A stretch of DNA of 64,000 nucleotides, taken from positions 92,286 to 156,285 of the forward strand of contig NW_019174009.1 in assembly GCF_001642475.1 (NCBI RefSeq), in the 5' to 3' direction. The stretch is from Fonsecaea monophora (taxonomy: Eukaryota; Ascomycota; Eurotiomycetes; Chaetothyriales; Herpotrichiellaceae). A program made the position numbers and the translations under genes. Positions 55,460 through 64,000 of this stretch are shown one piece after another; position 1 is the first letter of the stretch; every line of letters begins with the position of its first letter. Under the pieces are notes generated by a model. The model was not told the DNA's origin. It was given only the letters and a program-made list of their open reading frames with translations, and did no database searches.

Positions 55460-57554
55460 TTAAATGGCATGATCTCGATGACGGCCCGGCCAGTGATAGT
55501 CCATGTCGGTGGGGATGTTCTTGCGCAAATGTTTCATGTAGGTAGGCGGGACGCGGCCCAGCCTCTGCCATCGATCGCTCGGCGGTATGGAATGCTCTTC
55601 GTCATGGTGACTTAGAAGGTCCTCAATGGCACTCGCCCACTTGATCAGTTTGTCTTCCTGCCAGGCAGTGTGCTGCAGTGTCAGCGGTACTGGCATCCCG
55701 TCCGGGTCCAGACCGACCGGGATGGTCATGATAGGGTAGCCCGCCTGCGCGGCAATCTGGATGCCCCCGGCCTTGACGTCGCAGAAGAGGAGGGCGTCTA
55801 GGACTTCTTCTTCCTCTTCCCCATCATCGCAGGTAGATGGTCGACGCTGGCTGCTCGGCGGACATTTCAACGCAGCGTCGATCCCGTTCTCGCGGCATTG
55901 GGATTGAATATGCTTCAGGGCGGCGTAATACGTCTTGTCCTTGATACCTTGGGTCTCGACGCATTTGCGAAAGAGGATCTGGCCGTCGGGAAAAGCTGGT
56001 AGATCGGCTTCATGGCCGCCTTCGGTGCCCCGATTGTCGTCGTTGAACCGCACGACGTCCTCGAGAGTCTTGATGGGCGTGTTCTTCAGTTTGCTCAGGT
56101 AGCGGTTCATGAGGTAATAGGTCTGGACTTTGCTGACGGTGATTTCGGATATTTCGGGATTAGATTCGCCGTACCGTTCCCTGAGGGGTTGGAGTTAGCG
56201 GTATACCTCAAAGGGAGGAGAAAATCTTTGAAGGAGATCGATCAGGGGGTTGTATCTCACCAGTCCCAGATCCCGTGTTTGCCTAATCTCTCCTCTGCGC
56301 ACGGCATGTCAACGGGGATGATCTCGGCGCCGGCTTGCTTTATAAGATGCAGGACTTTCTCCACAACCAGTCTCTGAGGGTCCGGAGCAGCGTTCCAGAA
56401 ACACTTGCTCGGGAGACCGAACCTGGCCCCCTTGAGCGCGTGCCTGTCGGTGAGGCACGCATAGTAACTCTTTGGCTGACGTCTTCCGGGTTGGGTACTG
56501 AACTTGTCGTCGGGGTCAGGACCCGCGATCACATCGAGCCCACGGGCAACGTCTGCGACGCACTTGCCGTAGTGGCCGACCGAGTCTTGGGTCTCTGAGA
56601 TGGGAATGACTCCTCCACGCGATGTCAGGCCGACGGTCGGCTTGATCCCCGCGACGCCACTGACCATGCCTGGGCTGATGATGCTGCAGTCGGTTTCCGT
56701 GCCGAACGCGAGAGGGACAATGTTTGCCGAGACGCTGACCGCACTGCCTGAGCTGCTACCGTCTGTTCATCTACATCAGCGCTTGTGCTGGGACCGGACT
56801 GAGAGAGAGGCAAAACAGATGCTTACTTGGGGACCGAGTCAACATGTAGGGATTCCGACACTGGCCACCACGCGCAGAGTATCCCATTGAATAGACGCTG
56901 CCTCTCATTCCTGCCCACTCATCAAGATTGGCCTTGCCGAGGATGACCGCGCCAGCCTGGCGGAGAAGATGGACAATATGCGCATCCTTGGGGACAACAC
57001 AACCGAGCAAGGCCCAGGAGCCTGCTGTCGTTTGCATCTTGTCTGCAGTAGCCATGTTCTTAATCACACAGATGCGGTGTTAGCCGTGCATCAAAGGGGG
57101 GGGGGGGGTTGTCATTAGTGACTACCTACATCCTTAACCAGCACGGGGATGCCATGAAGCGGACCCCTGACGATGCCTTTCTTCCGTTCGTCATCCAGCG
57201 CCCTTGCATGTTCGATAGCATCGGGATTGGTTTCGATGACACATTCGAGATACGGATTGGTCTGGGTGTGCCAGTCAGCGTGATCCAGAGACTTGCACAC
57301 AGCTTGTGAGGCATCACCTTTTGCACCCTCTCCAAGCAGAATTTCACATATTCGACCGAGGACAGCGCTTCAGTCGAATAGAGATGTTGAAGCTCATCCA
57401 CCGAGACCTCGTACAAGTCCAGGCCATTGTAGAGCGGCAGTCGGAATACCTCGGGCAGTTCGTCCTGTGATGACCCAGTAGGTTTGGAGAGTACAACAAA
57501 GCCATCACCGTCAAAGCCCGAGCCAGTTTCCTCGCGAACTCGAAAATGTGCCAT
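55460..57554 (-). CDS. Amidase-signature family hydrolase
   Basis: Serine hydrolase of amides, 607 residues, from five exons: 57318-57554, 57130-57261, 56827-57058, 56261-56762 and 55460-56180. The introns are 56, 71, 64 and 80 bp, with consistent phase. The catalytic triad is visible: Lys122 in IPVLVKD, the cis-Ser in NGSSSGS (about 203) and the nucleophile Ser227 in FGTETDCSI; the 24-residue Ser-Ser spacing equals that of fatty-acid amide hydrolase. The residue before the nucleophile is Cys where Gly is usual. An acidic insert (DDGEEEEEVLDA) lies in the C-terminal third, before the conserved AAQAGYPIMTIPVGL. No signal peptide, so probably cytosolic. The substrate may be a small or aromatic amide and is not predictable. 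Confidence 0.93.
57096..57108. repeat. 13-base homopolymer inside an amidase intron
   Basis: A G run on the plus strand (C run in the transcript) within the 71-bp intron 57059-57129. Its length may vary, or may be miscounted, without affecting the protein. Confidence 0.85.
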
Positions 57555-58248
57555 GACTTGTCGTCCGGAGTTGAGCGACCGTCCAGTGGGTGAGGCTGAG
57601 ATAAGACGGGAGTTGAAGTCGATGGAGTTGATCTCTGACGACGCGTTAAACCGTGATGTAGGATCCGCCCTGCATTATGTGTCCTGCAGAAAGACACCGT
57701 CTGGTATGGAAAGTAGTGAGAAAAGGTGAGGCATCGTTTGAATGCGACGTCGAATGGTGGACTTGAGCGACTCGAACGGGTGACACGAGAAAATATTTTA
57801 GTCTGACAAAACAGCTCTTGGTAGACATGCCGCAATTGGTTGTAATACCGCGGCTGTGGGTGGCTGTGACAACGAAGACCCACATATGTCTTTTGTCAGA
57901 CCGAAATACTTCCTCTTCTGACCTCGGGAACTAAATCATGTTGAAGATTAGATCAGTGCCATACTCGGTCCCGCGAGGTTTGAGGAGCTAGAGGCTTTAT
58001 AGACTCCGAATCGACTCCGAATCGATATGTCGGTCAGACAATGCTTTTCTCAGGTTGCCTCAAGATATGGGTATCTCAACCATAATCCTCAAAAGAAAGA
58101 CACATAGCCCAATGCCACCAGAAAATGCGCTCAAGTCGTTGCTCGTATGCCAGAAACAGAAAACGCTCACAAGACCCAAATGGTAGTGCGTACATAAGTG
58201 TGCGGCACTAACCACATAGAAAAAATTGTCCAGGATATTCGTGGGTAG
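57555..58248. other. Intergenic, amidase promoter and regulator 3' flank
   Basis: A 0.7-kb same-strand gap. The last 350 bases before the amidase ATG are the natural promoter. No gene or RNA is recognised. Confidence 0.5.
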
Positions 58249-60736
58249 TCACAGCCCGGCCTCCAGCGTCTCCGCCAACAGCGCCGCTTCTTCCCAACTC
58301 TGCCGCATGCCCTCGGCGTAGATGCGGTCGAGATAGAAAAACTTCAACAGAACTTGGCGAACATCCTCCCAGCTCTGCAAATGGAGCACTCTAGAGACCC
58401 GTGCGAGATTCAGGACAAACCACGGCCTCTCTCGCTGTCCCGCGGATATGTACGCCCCGAGCAGGAGAACCCAGACGAAGAGTTCATAGTGCGGACCCCA
58501 GAGACCCTTCAAGTCGGAAGCTTGCAGGGCCGCCTTGAGTTGCGCGGTCAGTGCCCGGTTGAGGGCGAACTCCGGGCGCGAGATCTGGAAGTTGCTGAAC
58601 CAGAAGATCAGCATCGCCAGACGACAGGCCTCTTCCTTGTCGCTGGCCGGCTCTCGCGGCTCGAACGGCGCGGACAAGGCTGCGTACCGGAAATGGTAGC
58701 TCTTGGCGTTGATGTACTCGTTCTCCTCTGGCACGGGGACCAGCTGCTTCTCGTGGTAGTATTCACGGTATTGGACGACGTCCTTCATGTCCCGAAACGC
58801 TTGTGATATTCTCCAGTCCATGATGGTATCGATTTCCGGGGTCAAGAGCCCCATGCCCATTTTTTTGACATCCTCGCTCACGTTTTGCCGGATTTCTTCG
58901 ACCAAGCTCGCAGGGAGGGCAGACAGTGTCGACGTCGGAGGAGCCGCAGGCAACGATCGTGTTAGGGCAGCGCACATGTACGAGGTCCTGTCACGACAAT
59001 TAGATCCCGATTGATTCTGCAATTTTGGGGGAGAAGATCAAGAATAATCTCACGACAGAATGAGCTCGGTAGCATGAGGAGGTATCCCATGATACCCGCC
59101 TCGCCAGGCGATCAGCTTTTGCAGTCCAGAAACATGCGCAAAGATTTCTTTTGAGTTTCCCGTAATAACCTGCTCGAGAAAACCCCATCAGTAAGTCGTT
59201 GTTGCGGTGAGTGAGACTGCCTGGTAACAAAAGTCCCCCATACCTCGATCGAAAGCAAACACATCATGGCAAAAATTGTCGATGCCTGCGTGGCCTTTTC
59301 CATCGATTTCATGGTTTCGTTTGCAATCCTCACGGCGTTCACTTTGTACGAGACAAAATCCGGCACGCTGCGGTTTTCGAGGTCTGCTTCGGTGAATGTT
59401 GTCTCAATCGAACCACTTCGTAGCTGGCCCAAGCGCGAACTGCGCTCGGCCGACGCAATTGCCAGAAGCGAGTACAGCACCAGTGGCTCTTGTGCGGCAT
59501 TTTGGAAAGCCCATCGACTTTGGATTTCGGCTTGGTGTCGCGTGGGAAATACACTGGGTATCATAACTTCGGAAACTGTTGCGAACAAGTCAACGTCTGC
59601 CAAAATTTGTGACCGTTGACTGCGGTGCAGGAGGAAAGATGGAACTCTCGAGGGCCAGATTCTTTTTAAAATCGCGATCTTTGAGATGTGGAAAAAGAAA
59701 AAGAGCCGGCTCAACGCTTCCACAGCTTGCTACGAGCATTGAAAGCAGCACGGGAGCTGCTGGGACGCTTGGAAAGGAAAACTTCCACAGGTAAAAGAGA
59801 GATAAGGCCATCTAAAAAAAAATTCGCTGGTCCGTCTGACAAGCCCGGCGCAGACAAATGCATCAGCCAACAGAGTACTGAGAGAATAGACCACTTACAA
59901 TGGCGTAAAACAGCATTCATGCTTGGTGTAATATGTACAGAGCTGAGATTGAAAGGGTCAAGGAGAGTGTTATTCAGCGAGGAAGTGATAGAGGGTTGAA
60001 TCAAGCCGCCCGCATGACCAGCATCCAGCCGTTGTAGAATCTGTGTAAGCATAGACCTCACCGACGTGGCCTCGACCTGAGAAGCCCCCCGCCGAGCGAT
60101 GTCTGTCGATACATTCTGTGACTGTTGCTGAGCGGTGATGGCCTCACGAACTTCCGCTCCACGGACGCTGCTGTAGTGCCGTAACCGGTCCAAGTGCGCA
60201 TGGTCAAGTGCTGGAAGGGATTCCGCTCGTGCTGAGGCCGGTGGTTCGCGACCAACAACCTCCGCTGGGGGACTGAGTGATGATCGTGGTGCCGAAGAGT
60301 TTTCACGACTGATCGATCGTCGTAATTGCAAAGGGTTCTGTCGCTCAAGCGCCACAGGAGAGGTGGGTTGAGGCTCGATAGGACGCGGTTGCAACTGTGG
60401 CTCACGTCGATACCGTCCTATATTCGCCGCTCCTGTCGTCGTCTGCTTCTGTGCGGCCTTCTTGCGATTTCTATGCGCAGTCTGTTGAATGTGCGCATTG
60501 ATTGCTCGCTGGTCAGAACGTGGTCGCTGCCCACTCGCGGACGAGTCGACAAACAGAAAACGGCTGCTTTGCTCGGAAGCCGTCGAGGCTCTGGCACCCT
60601 CCTGGTCGATTCTCCGATACTTGTTCGACGACTCGGTTCTTCCGTCTTCATCGTCTCGGTCTGGTGATCTGGCCCCGGTGCTAGACTTATGTAGAGCGCC
60701 GCGAGCATCATGCTTTGGCTCATTGCGCTCATCCAT
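58249..60736 (-). CDS. Fungal-specific transcription factor (Fungal_trans_2/DUF3468 type), no Zn2Cys6 cluster
   Basis: A 681-residue predicted regulator from four exons: 59899-60736, 59244-59596, 59054-59169 and 58249-58987. Joins give VLRHY + VDLFATVSEVMIP, MCLLSIE + VITGNSKEIF and ELILS + TSYMCAALTRS, all in phase. The N-terminus has the block RFLFVDSSASGQ followed by a basic stretch RNRKKAAQKQ (residues 60-98), seen in this family in place of a zinc binuclear cluster; no cysteine cluster is present. The central and C-terminal parts match the all-helical fungal TF domain (PLVLYSLLAIASAERSSRL, GLQKLIAWRGGYHGI). The first intron is 302 bp and contains competing acceptors. First ATG is 60736. 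It is divergent from a family member on the right, and the amidase lies immediately downstream. Confidence 0.82.
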
Positions 60737-61630
60737 CCTCAAAGAGGTAAACGCAGGCGCAGCTTGAAGAGTTAATGCAGAGATCAATCATTGAGCTTGA
60801 CGGTAGAGTGAGACTCCGCCCAGCAAAGGCTCCATCCCTTCGCCTACGAGTCCATCTGCTACTGTGGCCGGACTTTGAGAGAGAAGTCTTGTAGAGAGCC
60901 CGGCCCAGCTTGGAACCCGCATAGTTGACTTCCAATGGTTGAACAGAGGGATGAAGTCGACACGCCACCGCTAGGCCGGGATGGGTTTATGCTCGTTACC
61001 AACCAACGCGTGACAATTTCGCTGGGCTGGACAAAGCGAATCAAGGCTCAGCTGCGCAGCCTTTTCCCTTTTTGAGTTTCTCGCTCGGACTGCCCAAAAA
61101 TGCTGTTGCCCCGAAGCAATGCTAGTGGGCTTCGTGATGCTGATTTTATTGGCCGGGACCCATATTTATTTGCACTATTGGTAAGCACCAAAGACCACTT
61201 GCAGCTCTAGCGTGGATTGAAGCAGACTAGTCCGTAAGAGGTGTACACTCGAGACAGCTTGTGATTGGGCAGAACTTCGATCTGTTTCGGGTCAATGGTT
61301 CTCATCCAATCATCACCCCGACGGACACGAAGACGCTCACTGCCATGGGCTCATGCAGAGTCCTCGGACCCCTGAGAAATTCCGAGTCACCCTACCCATC
61401 TCGACCTACAGGGACGAATGAGCAGAGCCCGGTAAGATGACGAGGACGAGGCCATCGCAATTTGTGAACCTCTTCGGAGACACGATCTCGTTTCGTGCTT
61501 CTCGTGCTCCATGTCAGTGATTACAAGAAGGTTAACTGCGCCCTGCGCGTCTTCCAAAGTCCGCAGTAATCTTCTGCACTGCTGGGACCGCCCTTTTGTT
61601 GCACGCAAAGATACATGACCCAGGCCAAAG
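60737..61630. promoter_or_regulatory. Shared divergent promoter of two transcription-factor genes, with CCAAT elements
   Basis: A 0.89-kb head-to-head region. Five CCAAT/ATTGG cores lie at 60932-60936, 61148-61152, 61177-61181, 61264-61268 and 61306-61310, on both strands. A TATA-like catatttatt is near 61161. CCAAT boxes are bound by the HAP/CBC complex in ascomycetes; function here is inferred. Confidence 0.5.
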
Positions 61631-63406
61631 ATGAGTATCGTGCTCGCTCAGACTTCTGCGACGCAATATGTGCCCAAATATCTCTTTGTTTCGGCCGACT
61701 GCCATCGAGGGACGGGCAAAAGTCGCCATGTCATGAAAGAATGTAAGAGTCTGCAAGTTTGACGCCCGATAAAATCCTCCTTTGCTGAGACGTCGCTCCT
61801 CGATCAGTTCTCCGCAAGCGCAAATCAATCCGCCGCCAGGAGCAATTGGCCGCACGATCGCAAAGCCGTGTGCTTCCCTGGCTACGTCGAGAAGATATGG
61901 AACAAATGGGGCCTCGAATAGATTCCTCTCCCGCGGTCATAAGTGGCGGAGGATCCTCCGAGACTCCAAGTGACTCCAGTTCGAGACCTACTTCTCCTCA
62001 ACAAACTCAAAGGACAGTTGTTAGCACAACAGGCCAGTCGCACTCGCCATCATGTCTCGCTTCGCCGCGCTCTCTTCCCGACCCAACAGAGCCCCCAGAG
62101 AACTGCATGAACGCTCCTTACAACTCGCATGAGCTGCTTGACTACTGTAAGTTAAAATCTTCCGCCCAGTCTTGGCGATCAAAGACAACTGATGCCGGTT
62201 GGCAGTGAACCGTTCCGTTATATGTCGACTGTACGAGACCGACCAGTTGAGCAACGTCAATTCTCCGGCGACCGCCATAGTGAACCATATCATACCTCGC
62301 GCAGTGCCGGCGCGAATACTCCTCGCAATTTCCAGTCTTCATCATGATATCGACGCAGGGCACCAAACACCCAGCTCAACAACCCTCAGCTTGATGCTCA
62401 AAGGCATCAGCTCCCTAAAAGAGCAACTAAAAAGTCCTCTGGCGGTGTCCGACGACACCATCCTGGCCGTAATCAACCTATGGGTATATGAAGTTACGTT
62501 ATCGATAGGATCCTCTAAGAGTGGGTCGAGCTCCGGGGCCAACCAAGGGAGAATACTCCCCAAGTCATTGACCGACAATATCCAGACACATTTGAATGGA
62601 CTTCAACGATTCATCGTGTGCCGCGGCGGGTTGCGCAACCTTTCACCAGAGACCCTGTGGCTTCTTGCTTGGTGGGTCAACTTCAATTGTCTCGAGAAGC
62701 CCACTGCTGACTGCTTAGGTGTGTTTGTACACTCCCAGGATATTCCCCTATCGACACCAGGATGATGGAGCCCGACGCTGGCAGAGACGGAGCCCCGCGA
62801 GCAGGGGCCAGCACCTCCTACCGCCCGTCCCGACTGTTTGAGACACTGTCCAAGGTCCAAAAGCACGCATCATTGCGTCGTTTTCAGCCAAACATCCTCC
62901 ACGAACAACCATTTGCACCCCTGAGAACCGTACTGTTGCGATTGAACGTGATGAGGCTTGCTCTCCACGACCAAAAGACGCCGATGAACAGACTTCGCAA
63001 GACGACGTCGCTGATATCAACGTTACTTTTCATCTTCGACGTCTTCCAGGAGGCGACCGACTCCGCTCAGGGAGGAAACCCCATCCACAAAGACCAACTG
63101 CTTGCCCTCCAGCAGCGATTCGTCGATCACCAAATCGACAAAGAAGGCTCTCTCGAAAAAGCCTGGCACGTCCTCATGACGCAGCAAGAGACTCCGCAGC
63201 TGCAACTTCATCCGAGGACTTGGTCGATAGTGGAGATGGTCAATGCGATCAAGCACGTGAATATTTCCACAATCGATGCGCTTTCGCAACTCTTGCTTGG
63301 ATATCTGCTTCCCGAGACTTGCGACCTCCCGGTCGAAGATTTCAGATGCGAAAAGGTTCTGCTGCAAGTTTATTTTGAACTAGACGGTCTGCCTGATCTC
63401 ACCTGA
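61631..63406 (+). CDS. Fungal-specific transcription factor, same family as its divergent neighbour
   Basis: A 540-residue predicted regulator from four exons: 61631-61742, 61790-62146, 62206-62671 and 62719-63406. The introns are 47, 59 and 47 bp. Joins give RHVMKE + YVAPRSVLRKRK, HELLDY + LNRSVICRLYE and LWLLAW + CVCTLPGYSPID. The third intron carries a gctgac branch-like site. The first exon encodes MSIVLAQTSATQYVPKYLFV. YLFVSADCHRGTGKSRH followed by RKRKSIRRQEQLAARSQ (about 17-64) is the family's basic N-terminal block. The helical TF domain shows ARILLAISSLHHDIDAG and GLQRFIVCRGGLRNL, aligning by eye with the same motifs in the neighbour. No zinc cluster. Spliced predictions that ignore the first exon would lose the basic block. 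Confidence 0.85.
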
Positions 63407-64000
63407 ACACTTGTCCTGGTTGTGCATACCATGTATTGATATGATAGATTTAGACATGGTCGGGAAATGTCAAGATGCCATAATGGCGACATAATACTCA
63501 TCACGCTACAGAATGATTTCTCAGGGAAGATCCAGCCCGAGAATGACGATAAGGACATGAGTTGAATCAAGAAGTTGCGGTCCAATGCTAGAAAGATTCA
63601 CCGTACTTGATTTAGTTTGCAGGGACAAGCATTGTCTCAGCTTCCCAGACCCTTAGCGCGGCGCCTACGGCGTTTAGCTCAACGCTAAACCTTTTCCTCC
63701 GGAAAAGGCCTTCGCCAGAAGGGTCTAGGAGCTAATACGTGAAAACACCCTGGTCTCGCGTTCGCGTTGGTGTAGAGACACCAAAACCCATCGCGTTCGC
63801 ACATTATCGTCGATCCTAGTAATAACGCTATAGAATCACAGTATAAAATGTATATATAACTTATTCCTTTTAATTAGGGCTATTAGACGCACTTTTTAGA
63901 ATTTTAAAGTGACGCTACGTTATATAGCTATCCTATATAGTATACTTTTTTCGATCGATTTATAAGCCTTTAAATCGTAATAGATATACTAGAAAATCTA
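63407..64000. mobile_element. Candidate repeat/transposable-element edge, AT-rich to the window end
   Basis: From about 63,640 the sequence changes character: a GC-rich stem-loop run, then beyond about 63,810 strongly AT-rich, TpA-rich DNA (words such as tatatata, ctatatag and tatactt), quite unlike the rest of the window. No open frame continues into it. AT enrichment of this kind in Pezizomycotina often marks repeat-induced point mutation of transposons. The element type cannot be named from 350 bases. The first 240 bases are ordinary 3' flank of the regulator gene. Confidence 0.45.
63662..63784. repeat. Run of five perfect short hairpins
   Basis: Perfect stems, in order: cgcc-tac-ggcg (63662-63672), gtttagc-(5)-gctaaac (63672-63690), ccttttcc-(3)-ggaaaagg (63690-63708), ccttc-gcca-gaagg (63709-63722) and ttggtgt-agag-acaccaa (63767-63784). 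The first four abut one another. The direct repeat tcgcgttcgc occurs at 63756-63765 and 63791-63800. Confidence 0.85.

Noticed and set aside
57765..57800. tRNA-like string (ttcgagtc on the minus strand)
   Set aside because: The bases flanking the TTCGA loop do not pair as a T-stem and no matching D-arm or anticodon arm is present.
59711..59897. Extension of the leftward regulator's first exon to ...RSKLWKR as the true C-terminus
   Set aside because: It lacks the helical TF domain. Splicing at 59898/59596 restores a continuous family-like sequence. Kept only as a possible isoform.
62705..62760. Read-through end of the third exon of the rightward regulator (ending VHSQDIPLSTPG)
   Set aside because: A 47-bp intron (62672-62718) with good donor, branch-like site and acceptor joins the frames in phase and adds the expected C-terminal domain, so this is not a truncation.
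1..64000. CRISPR arrays, bacterial-type operons, phage or plasmid features
   Set aside because: None present. The short repeats are simple sequence or dispersed words, and the genes are spliced and monocistronic.

Overview
The window is nuclear DNA of a filamentous ascomycete (Pezizomycotina). The gene set and intron style suggest Eurotiomycetes, perhaps the black-yeast order Chaetothyriales; that placement is inference. The basis is: short spliceosomal introns (47-100 bp, GT...AG, often with a CTGAC/CTAAC-like branch site), fungal-only protein families, a eukaryotic ribosomal protein L5 gene with two small 5' introns, and no operon structure. I rebuilt exon joins by hand, using reading-frame phase and family conservation. 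Where joins are given, the exon lengths sum to whole codons.

Left part (1-20 kb): a zinc polyol/alcohol dehydrogenase cut by the window edge, a Hul4-type HECT ubiquitin ligase, a GMC flavin oxidoreductase, a mitochondrial circularly permuted GTPase (Gep3/NOA1/YqeH type) with an apparent one-base frameshift, a zeta-crystallin-like quinone oxidoreductase whose upstream region holds a perfect 30-bp palindrome, a small coiled-coil protein, and a BRD8/Bdc1-like bromodomain protein. About 8.6 kb (19,953-28,519) follows with no convincing gene.

Middle (28.5-48 kb): a phosphoinositide-specific phospholipase C (PH, EF-hand, X, Y and C2), a DUF3431 type II membrane protein, a multi-pass membrane protein of unknown function, a large leucine-rich-repeat protein with a PP1-docking motif, ribosomal protein L5 (uL18), a coiled-coil protein and a disordered Ser/Thr/Pro-rich protein. 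Most of these look like conserved housekeeping or signalling genes.

Right part (49.6-63.4 kb): this has an accessory character. It holds a short-chain dehydrogenase, a cytochrome P450, an NmrA-like NAD(P)-binding protein, an amidase-signature hydrolase and two divergently transcribed fungal-specific transcription factors of one family. There is no polyketide synthase, NRPS or terpene backbone, so a catabolic/detoxification cluster or tailoring island is the natural hypothesis. It ends at a sharp change into AT-rich, TpA-rich DNA beyond 63.8 kb. That change is preceded by a run of five perfect short hairpins (63,662-63,784), probably the edge of a transposable element or repeat I cannot name. 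The hairpin run, the divergent regulator pair with its cluster, and the 30-bp palindrome are the signals most worth following up.
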